From NCBI GenBank assembly GCA_016200585.1, contig JACQEN010000139.1, forward strand, positions 1 to 50,138: 50,138 nt of DNA. The letters run 5' to 3'. The notes under the pieces were generated by a model. That model ran no database searches. It saw nothing but the letters and a program-made list of their open reading frames with translations, and was not told the DNA's origin. The position numbers and the translations under genes are program-made. This document shows, in pieces, positions 33,857 to 42,092 of the stretch. How positions within the stretch are numbered: position 1 is the stretch's first letter; every line of letters starts with the position of its first letter. This DNA is from Deltaproteobacteria bacterium (GTDB taxonomy: Bacteria > Desulfobacterota > Binatia > HRBIN30).

Positions 33857-35862
33857 ATGTCGTTTCCTAAGCTGTTCTCACCACTCATTATCGGCCCGTG
33901 CACGTCGCGCAATCGCGTCGTCTTCGGCGCCCATTTCACGATGTTCTCCGAGCCTGCGTCGTCTTGGGGGAGCCGGGATTCCATGGCTCACGGCTCGGGC
34001 GCTACCTCGAAGACCGCGCTCGGGGCGGCGCCGGCCTGATCATCGTCGGACAGACGCAGGTGCACCCGACCACGGCATACCAGATGACCAACAATGCGGT
34101 CGCCTGGGACCCCGCCGCCGTGCCTCAGTTTCGCAAGGTAACCGAGCCCATCCATCGCCACGACGCCTTGGCCTTCATCCAGTTGGCACACAACGGCGGG
34201 GTCAATTTCGGCGCCTGGTCAAAACTACCGGCCTGGGCCCCTTCCCACGTCGTCAACTCGACCGAAGCGCCGAAGGTCCTCGAACGCGAAGAGATCGCCG
34301 AGCTCGTCGAGTTCTTCAGACGCTCGGCGCGCAATGCCGTGGACGGCGGCTTCGACGGCATCGAGATTCATGCGGCGCACGGATATCTGATCCACGAGTT
34401 TCTCTCGCCACGCAGCAATCGGCGCGGCGACGAGTTCGGCGGCAACCTCGAAAACCGCATGCGCTTCCTGGTTCAGGTGCTCGAAGCCGTACGCGCGGCC
34501 GCCGGCAGCAACGTCGCGGTTGGTGTCCGGCTGGTCGGCGATGAGGAGCTCAAACACGAGCCTGGCATCACGCCTACCGATGCCGCTGAAATTGCCGCAC
34601 GACTGGAGGACTTGGACCTCGTCGACTTCATCAACGTCAGCGTCGGCATCTCCGGAATCGGCATGGTACGGCCCCTCTACACGCCCCATTGTCTCGGTGT
34701 GGCAGCAACGCGGACGGTGAAGGACGCGCTACGCAATGTTCCGGTGTTTGCCGTCCATCGTATTCTGACCCCCGCGGAGGCCGAGGGAATTCTCGAGCGT
34801 GGCGATGCCGATGCCGTAACCTTGGTGCGCGCTTTGATCGCCGATCCCGAATGGCCATCCAAGGCTCGCGACGACAACGACGACGCCATCCGACGCTGCA
34901 CCGGGTGCAACCAGGGTTGCTACGGAAACCTCACGCAGAGCTTGCCGATCACCTGTGTCACCAACCCTGCCGTCGGACGCGATGAACAGCTCGGGTCTGG
35001 AACGCTGACCCCAACGCAACGGTGCAAGCGAGTCGTCGTGGTTGGGGGTGGCCCTGCTGGACTCGAAGCGGCGTGGGTCGCCGCAGCTCGCGGCCATCGA
35101 GTCACGCTGCTCGAAGGCAGCAGCGAGCTCGGCGGCAAGATCCGCCTGGCGCAACGCCTGCCGGGTCGTGCTGAAATCGCCGACTTCGCCGATTGGCGCG
35201 CCGCCGAATGCCGCCGACGAGGTGTCGACATCCAACTCAACCATCCGGCAACGGTCGACAGCATTCTCGCGCTCGAGCCGCAGGCGGTAGTGATCGCCAC
35301 CGGTGGACGGCCAACAAAGGCCGGAACGTCAAAGCTGTTCCCCATGCCCGTGCGCGGCTCGGAACAGGGCTTCGTCGTTGACCACGAAGCGGCGCTGTGC
35401 AGCGTCCTGCACAAGCCCGCAGATTCGCCGCTCGGCAAACGGGTCGTCATCTTCGATGTGGTCGGTCACATCGAAGCCATCGGCCTTGGCGAGCTGCTGG
35501 CCACACACGGAACGGAAGTCACCGTATGCACTCCAGCCCCGGTGCCGATCCATCTCGATCGTGAGACACTCGGCTATGCCCTGCCACGCGCCGCCCAGGC
35601 CGGAATGCGCTGGCGGCCGAACACGGCGGTGGCCATGATCGGCGAGCACACCGTGACGCTGATCGACGTGCTGTCGCGGCAATTCGAGCAGCTCGACGCC
35701 ATCGACACGGTGGTCATCCGCACGCACGGCTTGCCGAACGACGACCTGTACTTCGCATTGAAGGGTAAAGTAGACGAACTCCATCGTATCGGCGACGCCG
35801 TTGCCGTTCGCTTCGCGGATCGTGCCATCTTCGACGGCCACATGGTTGCGCGGACACTTTAG
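33857..35862 (+). CDS. OYE/2,4-dienoyl-CoA reductase-type flavoprotein, frameshifted near the N-terminus
   Basis: The intact product would have about 668 residues: an old-yellow-enzyme FMN barrel (about 1-350), a [4Fe-4S] motif (CTGCNQGCYGN plus ITC) and a FAD/NAD(P) domain with VVVVGGGPAGLEAAWVAAA. The beginning, MSFPKLFSPLIIGPCTSRNR then VVFGAHFTMFSEPASSW, is in the frame starting at 33857; from GEPGFHGSRLGRYLEDRARG on, the protein is in another frame that runs to 35862. The break is at GGGGG (33966-33970), where one more G restores a single frame. Relatives include trimethylamine dehydrogenase, FadH and mycofactocin-associated OYE proteins. An alternative start at 33898 would lose the barrel's first strand and is unlikely. 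Confidence 0.75.
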
Positions 35863-35864
35863 GA

Positions 35865-35889
35865 ACCTGGAATCCGGGATTCGCAAGGT
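35865..35889. terminator. Candidate bidirectional stem-loop between converging genes
   Basis: ACCT, then GAATCCGGGATTC (itself a perfect inverted repeat), then AGGT form a bulged stem in the 72-base gap between the flavoprotein and the secreted zincin gene, which converge here. No T run is present, so termination is only a possibility. Confidence 0.35.
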
Positions 35890-35934
35890 CGGAGCGCGAG
35901 ATCGCGTCTGTCTTTCGAGCTTGCGACGTTCAGC

Positions 35935-38154
35935 TCAGTAGTCGTTTGCGTCCAGTAGATCGATCATCATCGTCGACGAATTGTTCGATGGCTCATCGTC
36001 GGGATGGATCGGGCCGCTGGCGGTGAAGGTCACCAGACAGCGGAGCGGCGAACGCCTGTTGGGAGTCAGAAGCGCCGACGATGCCGTCGCAGCGACTCTT
36101 CCCGTCGCGCTCAATCCGCCGGCGACAACGACATCCGTTTGTGCACCCGGCTGACTCGAATCGAGATCGATATTTCCAAAGGTGAGCAGCCCGCAACCGT
36201 TGTCATTGAGGCTAACCGCAACGTCGTGCCCCGGCGACGCGGGCACCGGTTTGATGTCGCCATTGGTCGCCAACACCTTCAGCGTTTTGATTGCCGACGA
36301 CTTTCCGAAGGGAACCTTCAGTGTCACCGGCAACAGGCTGCGTACGATTGTTTCGTCGGTCGTAGCAACCTCTGAGTCGAGCTTGTCGTAAAGATTGAGC
36401 TCCACAACCGCTTGATTGTTGCTCGGATTCGGGTCGGACGTAGGATTCTGAAAGCCGGCACTGAGCAAGATCGTGCAGCGCTCCGGCGTCTTGTGGTTCA
36501 AGGTGCGGATGCCGTGATCGACGCTGATGCGAACGATCGCTGATTTGGTCTGACCACCGCTGATCGCCGCCGCATTTTGGGTATCCGGGGATGACGCATC
36601 GAAGTCAGGATCGGAGACCACGACTCCGGAAGGACAGTCGTTGCTTTGGCTCAAGACGATCGTCGCCACACTCGTGGCATCGCTGTCAGCGTTGCGCACC
36701 GCAACCGCAAGCTTCTTGGTGACGGGAGCCAGCGCGCCGGGAGCAACATGGATGGTCAGTGGCGGGTGCGGCAACATTACGGCATCGTGCACCGCCGGAC
36801 TCGGGCTGGCCGTCGCCGTAAGCGTCGGTGTCACCGAGGGCGTGACGGTTGCACTTGGCGTCGCCGAGATCGTACCGGTTGCCGTTAAGGTCGCGGTGAT
36901 CGTTGGGCTCGGGGTTGTCGTTGGAGACCAGGAAGGAGTGCTCGTCGGCGACGGTGTTGGCGTCGATGTGGGCGTACGCGTCGGTACCGGCGTCGGCGAG
37001 TCCGTCGGCGTCTGAGTTGCGGTGGCTGTATTCGTTGGTGGCGGCGGCAGTGTATTGGTCGGGGTAGACGTCGGCGTGGACGACGGAGTCTGCGTCGGCG
37101 TCTGGGTCGACGAAGATGTCAACGTCGCGGTCATGGTCGGCGTCAAGGTCATCGTCGGCGTTGCCGTTCCGGCTGGACCGGGAGCCGGCCAACCGATGTC
37201 GCGGAACGCCCCGAGCGTCACCGCGGCGATGAACGAAGCGTTGTAGCTCGGTTCCATCAATTCGTTAGGCGACAAGGACGTATCGAAGTGCGATACCGAT
37301 GATCCGGATTGCAGGGGATTGGGCGCATACATGACGATGTGGCCCCCAGCACCTTTGCCGCTGGTCAACACCGACCCTGCCGAAACACCGTTGCCGCCGA
37401 TCCAATGCAAGTCGCCCGTGTCGATGCTCGCTGCCAGGCGCTCGGCATCCGTCATCTGAGAAAACGTCGCTCCGGTGCTGTGATCTTCCAGGAAGCGCAT
37501 GTAAGCGTCGTCGAAACCGGAGAGCTTGGCACCACTAGACAGATTCACGAAGGTCAGAAAACCGAGGCCATGCGCCAGCTCGTGTTCGACGACTTCCAGT
37601 AGATCGATCGTTCCCGCCGGCGCATTGTGATCGAGACCGTAGTAGAAGCCGGTCACGAAGTTGAGGCAACCGTTGTCGATGCTGAGGTTGAAGGTCGACG
37701 AAATGTCATCGTTGGACGGCGCCAAATCGACTCCGGCAAGGGCGTTCGCCAGAGCAACCGCATACCAGGTGTTGGGCACCGGAGCGCCGCTGAAATTTGC
37801 CGCTGCGGTCACCGGTGAGGCAAAACCCAGGGTTGCGCTTGTTCCCGTGCAAGTGATCGGATCGAATTGAGCGCCGACCCGAATGTCGACGTTGCTCGAC
37901 AGCAGCGCCCCCCAATAGCTCGCTGCCGCCTGAAGCACGTTGAGGCGCTGCTGCCCGAGCGTCGTGCCGGAATTGCCACCGACCGGCAGGCGGATGGAGG
38001 TATCATTCAATCCCTCGCCCGCTCCGTCATTGTCGATGATGACGAAATTGGTGGCGAAGACCGTGTTCACCGCGGACAACGCCAGTGCGCCGCCGAGCAA
38101 AATCGCCCGAATGGCTTTGCTGCTTGGGCTGGCGTTCGTTCGGCTTCGGATCAC
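35935..38154 (-). CDS. Secreted zincin-like metalloprotease with Thr/Pro-rich linker
   Basis: Signal peptide at about 18-36 (AILLGGALALSAVNTVFA). The catalytic part (about 37-325) holds HELAHGLGF with His191, Glu192 and His195 as zinc site, and a likely Met-turn at Met300 in NELMEPSY. The third zinc ligand of the metzincin pattern is not in the usual place. A linker of about 130 residues rich in Thr, Pro and Ser (TPTQTPSSTPTSTPTNT type) follows, then a C-terminal pair of beta-sandwich-like repeats, each with a conserved Cys pair. The GTG at 38154 overlaps the upstream stop (GTGA), preferred over a TTG at 38181. Total about 739 residues. Probably an extracellular or surface protease. Confidence 0.78.
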   Translation of the reverse strand: MIRSRTNASPSSKAIRAILLGGALALSAVNTVFATNFVIIDNDGAGEGLNDTSIRLPVGGNSGTTLGQQRLNVLQAAASYWGALLSSNVDIRVGAQFDPITCTGTSATLGFASPVTAAANFSGAPVPNTWYAVALANALAGVDLAPSNDDISSTFNLSIDNGCLNFVTGFYYGLDHNAPAGTIDLLEVVEHELAHGLGFLTFVNLSSGAKLSGFDDAYMRFLEDHSTGATFSQMTDAERLAASIDTGDLHWIGGNGVSAGSVLTSGKGAGGHIVMYAPNPLQSGSSVSHFDTSLSPNELMEPSYNASFIAAVTLGAFRDIGWPAPGPAGTATPTMTLTPTMTATLTSSSTQTPTQTPSSTPTSTPTNTLPPPPTNTATATQTPTDSPTPVPTRTPTSTPTPSPTSTPSWSPTTTPSPTITATLTATGTISATPSATVTPSVTPTLTATASPSPAVHDAVMLPHPPLTIHVAPGALAPVTKKLAVAVRNADSDATSVATIVLSQSNDCPSGVVVSDPDFDASSPDTQNAAAISGGQTKSAIVRISVDHGIRTLNHKTPERCTILLSAGFQNPTSDPNPSNNQAVVELNLYDKLDSEVATTDETIVRSLLPVTLKVPFGKSSAIKTLKVLATNGDIKPVPASPGHDVAVSLNDNGCGLLTFGNIDLDSSQPGAQTDVVVAGGLSATGRVAATASSALLTPNRRSPLRCLVTFTASGPIHPDDEPSNNSSTMMIDLLDANDY
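36790..37170 (-). repeat. Low-complexity Thr/Pro-coding repeat within the zincin gene
   Basis: Degenerate short repeats of the GTCGGCGTCGG type on the plus strand encode alternating Thr-Pro and Ser-Pro pairs on the minus strand. The units vary in sequence, so it is a diverged linker rather than a fresh tandem expansion. Such tracts are prone to slippage and are commonly O-glycosylated or extended spacers at the cell surface. Confidence 0.7.
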
Positions 38155-38504
38155 GGTTCGCCGCTCGAACCCTGACGACAATCGCTCTGCAGCCGGCCGT
38201 CGGGTTGCACGACGACGCGGATCTCAGCTCTCAGGTGGGGAGGGATCTGGGCCAGGACTCCGCCAGCCGGAGACGTCCCAGGTACGATTTGAATCGCCGG
38301 CTCGGCTGCCCGTTCTGCACGCGGCTGAGGCGCGACAACTTGAACCGCCGGTGCGTCGATGAATTTGCCGGTCGCCGGATCGATGTAGACCCTCATCCCA
38401 GACGGGGGCGACTCTGCCAAAGCAACCTGAGTTACGAGACTCAGAGATGCAGCCGAAAACGCTGCCGCAAGAGCCATCCCGAACCGAGCTCGACCTCTCC
38501 TCAT
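38151..38504 (-). CDS. Small secreted protein with GMRVYIDPATG motif, coupled to the zincin
   Basis: A 117-residue protein with a signal peptide (about 1-30, cleaved after ALA) and then SGMRVYIDPATGKFIDAPA. That motif resembles the post-PEP-CTERM-1 type domain (GMRVYIDPxTG), as I recall it. The rest is Ala/Pro-rich, ending in IRVVVQPDGRLQSDC. GAAGGGG lies before the ATG at 38504. Its TGA overlaps the GTG of the zincin gene, so translation of the two is coupled and they may act together outside the cytoplasm. The 196-base region upstream shows no promoter I can defend. Confidence 0.65.
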   Translation of the reverse strand: MRRGRARFGMALAAAFSAASLSLVTQVALAESPPSGMRVYIDPATGKFIDAPAVQVVAPQPRAERAAEPAIQIVPGTSPAGGVLAQIPPHLRAEIRVVVQPDGRLQSDCRQGSSGEP

Positions 38505-38700
38505 GTTCGCCCCTTCTCTGAACGCAGTTTGAACCGAAGCCGTCCGCACAGCAACATCGATGCCCTTTGGCTGCCCCTTGAGCATGCCCGCCCGGAGCTT
38601 TCAACTGTCAGCGTATCGCCAACAACCGACGCCTCGATGACCGTTTTCTAGCGCCGGCAAATCCACGCAATGCTCCGATACGCCGACAAGCGCCCGGGGA

Positions 38701-39825
38701 TCACCCGGCGATCGCAAGGCGGCGCTGGCAAATCGCCACCGCCGCTTCGTACGGCGTACAACCGGCAGCCTCGGCTTCGTTCAAAACCAAACCCGTGCTG
38801 TAGGCGACGCGCTCACGAACGGTGGTAAAGGCGTCGTCGACACCGCCACCCTGCATTTCCACGAGACCGGCAAGGACACCCCCGGCGTTACTGACGAAGT
38901 CGGGTATGGCCACGATGCCGTGTTGCGCCAGGGTCGCCGTCGTCCAAGGTGCGTACGGCATGTTGGCTGCGGGTACGACCAGCTTCGCCTGGATCGAGCC
39001 GACGTTGCCGGCGTGGATAGCGTCTGGCCGCGCTCCCGGCACGAGAATGTCGCAGGGCACCCCGAACAAAGCAGACGCAGCAATCGGCTTGCACTTCGGG
39101 TCGTAGGCCTCGACCAACGCGTCGCCGTGAGAAACGCGCAGCGCCAGAAGTCGGTCGATGTCGAGTCCGTTCGGATCCAGTAAGGCGCCGCGCAGCGTCG
39201 ACACCGCGACCAGACGCGCCCCCTCGCGCGCAAAGTATTTCACCGCGCCGGTGCCGACTTTGCCGAATCCTTCGATCGCGACGCGGGCCTCACGCAACGA
39301 CCAGCCCAACCTCTCGGCCGCCGTGCGCGTCGCGACGACGACGCCGAAGCCGGTGAGTTGGTCTTCCAGCGGCAACCCTTCGTGAATCTGCGCTCCCAAG
39401 CTCGGGGCGCAGGCAGACGATTGCGACACCGATTCGAAATCGTTGCTCGACGTACCCATATCGGGGCCAGCCATGTACGCCCGGCTATCGAGCAGCGGCC
39501 GGATAGCGTCGAGAAAGGCGTGCATCACCCGCGAGCGGCGCGGATCCGACGGGTCGAGCCAGATGCCGGCCTTGGCGCCGCCGCACGGCATGTCGAGCAT
39601 CGCGAACTTGTACGACATGGCGCGCGCCAAGCGCACCATCTCCTCGAGCGTCAGGTCGGCAGCCATGCGTACGCCGCCGGCACTGATGCCGAAGCGCACC
39701 GTGTCGATGACTACCACCGCTCGCAACCCGACGGCGGGATCGTAGTAGTGGAAGATGCGCTGCGGACCTTGGGAATCCACAAGTGGCTCGGAAGGCAGAA
39801 GTGAGGAGTCGGAAATAGAGCTCAT
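38701..39825 (-). CDS. Glu/Leu/Phe/Val dehydrogenase family protein
   Basis: A 374-residue NAD(P)-dependent amino acid dehydrogenase that reversibly deaminates an amino acid to its 2-oxo acid. The substrate domain has GGVRMAADLTLEEMVRLARAM, the catalytic Lys region MPCGGAKAGIW and the Asp of AGPDMGTSSNDF; the Rossmann domain has AIEGFGKVGTGAVKYFAREG and the NAD-loop VSNAGGVLAG. The size fits leucine dehydrogenase-like or small glutamate dehydrogenase-like members better than the 420-450-residue glutamate enzymes. It lies 12 bases after the acyl-CoA dehydrogenase gene, suggesting one transcript, possibly for branched-chain amino acid breakdown. The exact substrate is not determined. Confidence 0.88.
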   Translation of the reverse strand: MSSISDSSLLPSEPLVDSQGPQRIFHYYDPAVGLRAVVVIDTVRFGISAGGVRMAADLTLEEMVRLARAMSYKFAMLDMPCGGAKAGIWLDPSDPRRSRVMHAFLDAIRPLLDSRAYMAGPDMGTSSNDFESVSQSSACAPSLGAQIHEGLPLEDQLTGFGVVVATRTAAERLGWSLREARVAIEGFGKVGTGAVKYFAREGARLVAVSTLRGALLDPNGLDIDRLLALRVSHGDALVEAYDPKCKPIAASALFGVPCDILVPGARPDAIHAGNVGSIQAKLVVPAANMPYAPWTTATLAQHGIVAIPDFVSNAGGVLAGLVEMQGGGVDDAFTTVRERVAYSTGLVLNEAEAAGCTPYEAAVAICQRRLAIAG

Positions 39826-39837
39826 CGACAGCGTTCG

Positions 39838-41085
39838 CTAGGCGTCTCCTGCCAGCATCGACCTGGCGATCTGCGACGTCTGAATCTCATCGGTACCGCC
39901 GTAGATCTGCAATACCTTGGCGTCGCGGCACAGTTGCTCGACGCCGTACTCTGCCATGTAGCCGTTGCCGCCGAAAAGTTGCACGGCTTCCAGACACACC
40001 TCGGTCGTCGTTTGTGCGGCGTAGAGCTTGTTCGCCGACGCCTCGGCGAAGCTCAGTTGTTTGCCGTGTCCCGCCAGCTCGATCTGGCGGAACAACATGT
40101 TGCGGATGTTCATACGGGCGACATACATCTTCGCCAGCTTCAACTGGATCAACTGAAACTCGCCGATCGACTTGCCGAACTGGACGCGCGTTTTGGCGTA
40201 CTCGGTACACAAGCTGATGCAGCGCTCGACCATACCGTAGGCCATCGCGACCATCCCGGAACGCTCCGTACCGAAGGTCGCTTTGGCGCCGGCGCGACCG
40301 CCGTACGCATCTTCGCTTTCGCCGACCAAGCGCTCCTTGCCGACGCGCACGTTGTCGAGGAACAGCTCACCGGTGGGCGACGAATGCATCCCCATCTTGC
40401 GCAGCGGCTTCGATTGCACGAGGCCATCCATGCCCTTGTCGAGGATGAAGCTGACGATCTTGCGGTCGCGGGCTTCGCTCTTGCCATCGTCGAGCTTGCA
40501 GATGAAGACGATGGTATCGGCGTAGGGGCCATTGGTGATGAATGTCTTCTGGCCGTTGAGCAGATAGAAATCGCCGTCGCGTCGCGCCGTCGATTTCATC
40601 GAACCGAACGCGTCCGACCCCGACCCGGGCTCGGTAATCGCCCAAGCGCCGACTTTCTCCAGCGTCATCAACGGCAGGGCCCACTTGTCGCGTTGCGGCC
40701 ACGTACCCTTGCTCATGATGGCGCCCGCTGTGAGGCCCATGCTGACCCCCATGGCGGTGACCATGCCGGGAACGTATTTCGAGAGCTCGATGATCGGAAT
40801 GAGCTGCATGGCGACGGCGTCAGCCGCTTGCGGACCGCCACCGTTGCGGCTGCCATGCGCTTCCTCGCCCGCGCTGCCGCCGCCCTTCAATGCCTTGGCC
40901 TTCTGCGACTCGTAGCGCATGCGCGCCGCCTCGGCGAGACCGAAGGCATTCACCAGCTTGCGCATCGTAGCGTACGGCGGCAGGTCGCCATGCTCGAGCT
41001 GCTCGAGGTTCGGAACGACCTCAGCGTCGATGAACTTGCGTACCATGTCCTGAATCATCAAATGTTGCTCGCTCCACTCGATCAT
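39838..41085 (-). CDS. Acyl-CoA dehydrogenase
   Basis: A 415-residue FAD enzyme that oxidises an acyl-CoA at the alpha-beta bond and passes electrons to ETF. Family features are AITEPGSGSDAFGSMKSTA (FAD site), TFITNGPYAD, GMHSSPTGELFLDNVRV, RVQFGKSIGEFQLIQ and the C-terminal QLFGGNGYMAEYGVEQLCRD. The final motif reads IYGGTDEIQ, with Gly where MCAD has its catalytic Glu, so the base may lie elsewhere as in some subfamilies. An insert rich in Gly and Ala with no conserved role is seen at about residues 66-88. GGAGGAAA lies a few bases before the ATG. It heads a unit with the amino acid dehydrogenase downstream. Confidence 0.92.
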   Translation of the reverse strand: MIEWSEQHLMIQDMVRKFIDAEVVPNLEQLEHGDLPPYATMRKLVNAFGLAEAARMRYESQKAKALKGGGSAGEEAHGSRNGGGPQAADAVAMQLIPIIELSKYVPGMVTAMGVSMGLTAGAIMSKGTWPQRDKWALPLMTLEKVGAWAITEPGSGSDAFGSMKSTARRDGDFYLLNGQKTFITNGPYADTIVFICKLDDGKSEARDRKIVSFILDKGMDGLVQSKPLRKMGMHSSPTGELFLDNVRVGKERLVGESEDAYGGRAGAKATFGTERSGMVAMAYGMVERCISLCTEYAKTRVQFGKSIGEFQLIQLKLAKMYVARMNIRNMLFRQIELAGHGKQLSFAEASANKLYAAQTTTEVCLEAVQLFGGNGYMAEYGVEQLCRDAKVLQIYGGTDEIQTSQIARSMLAGDA

Positions 41086-41219
41086 CGTCGTTTCCTCCGC
41101 GGTGCGCGAATTCAGATGGCTCGCGCTTAGCCCGGGGGCATGTTTGACGCAACGCTCGGCACGGCTTGCCAGTCGACGGACGATGATCGATAGTCGACCT
41201 GCAAACGGAAAGGGTGTTC

Positions 41220-41711
41220 ATGAATCCTCGTGTTCTTACGGCATTTGCAGGCACCGTAACGCTGGCTCTCGGAGTCGCAGGTCTTCTCTACCCCGATCGG
41301 GTCATGGGCGTGCTCGGGTTCGGTATCGTCAACGCGGCTGCCGCATCGGCTGTGTTGGGAGAGGTTCGTGCCACGTATGGCGGCGTATTCGCGGTCATGG
41401 GCATCTTCACGCTGCTGTCGGTGCTAGACCCGGCGGCCAATCGCAACCGTCTGATGTTCATCGCATGCATGTGGTTCGGCGCTTGCGGCGGACGCTTGCT
41501 CGGCACGTCGATCGAGGGCAGCCCGGGCGTCTTCGGATGGCTAAGCGCCGCCTTCGAGCTGTTGATGGGTTCTGCATTGATGGCCGCGGCCTGGCTGCCG
41601 CGGCGTGATCCGTCGGCGCAACAGTCGACGTACATCCCACCGCCAGCAGTGCCGCCAACCTCCAGCGCGACAACTCCCCAGCAAACGAGCAGCACCACAG
41701 CGACGGCGTAA
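41220..41711 (+). CDS. Small four-helix membrane protein (DUF4345-like)
   Basis: A 163-residue protein with about four membrane helices (roughly 5-25, 42-62, 70-92 and 100-125) and a Thr/Ser/Pro-rich C-terminal tail. It has LGVAGLLYPDRVMGVLGFG and EVRATYGGVFAVMGIF, the kind of sequence seen in DUF4345-type small membrane proteins. The ATG at 41220 follows GGAAAGGG; a GTG six bases earlier is possible. No function is known. The next gene starts 46 bases downstream on the same strand. Confidence 0.7.
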   Translation: MNPRVLTAFAGTVTLALGVAGLLYPDRVMGVLGFGIVNAAAASAVLGEVRATYGGVFAVMGIFTLLSVLDPAANRNRLMFIACMWFGACGGRLLGTSIEGSPGVFGWLSAAFELLMGSALMAAAWLPRRDPSAQQSTYIPPPAVPPTSSATTPQQTSSTTATA

Positions 41712-41757
41712 CGCAACTGTCTCGCGACTTGCGAAGCGATCGAACGATCCCCCCCTG

Positions 41758-42084
41758 ATGGACGTCTCACAGCTCTTCGGCAATCTGCCGGTCACGCAGC
41801 TTGGCTTCGGCGGCATGGCCGGTCTGGTGGTCGGCTATACGGCGAAGAAGATCGCCAAAGTCGCGGCCATTCTGCTTGGTGTCTTGTTCTTGCTGATCCA
41901 GATCCTCGCCTACAACGGTTTGATCACCGTCAACTGGGGCGCGGTGGAGCACACCGCGACCGGGGTGTGGAGCGACGGCAGCGGCGTCACCCTGGCCGAC
42001 CGCGCTTGGGCCGTGATCAGCGGCAACTTGCCATTCGGTGGCGCCTTCGTCACCGGGTTCCTGCTGGGATTCAAGCTCGGGTAG
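41758..42084 (+). CDS. FUN14 family membrane protein
   Basis: A 108-residue protein with two or three membrane segments. MDVSQLFGNLPVTQLGFGGM is followed by GLVVGYTAKKIAKVAAILLG, a Gly-rich helix with the basic turn typical of bacterial FUN14 homologues; the C-terminus is FGGAFVTGFLLGFKLG. In mitochondria the relative FUNDC1 is a mitophagy receptor; the role of bacterial members is unknown. The ATG is at 41758 and the frame further upstream overlaps the previous gene without a start signal. It converges on the phosphofructokinase gene with eight bases between. Confidence 0.82.
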   Translation: MDVSQLFGNLPVTQLGFGGMAGLVVGYTAKKIAKVAAILLGVLFLLIQILAYNGLITVNWGAVEHTATGVWSDGSGVTLADRAWAVISGNLPFGGAFVTGFLLGFKLG

Positions 42085-42092
42085 ATTCCCGC

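Noticed and set aside
36790-37170. CRISPR-like or minisatellite array
   Set aside because: The units are irregular and in frame, encoding a Thr/Pro linker of the zincin; there are no spacers.
39934-41130. Long open frame of 398 codons opposite the acyl-CoA dehydrogenase
   Set aside because: Antisense shadow; composition and lack of motifs argue against coding.
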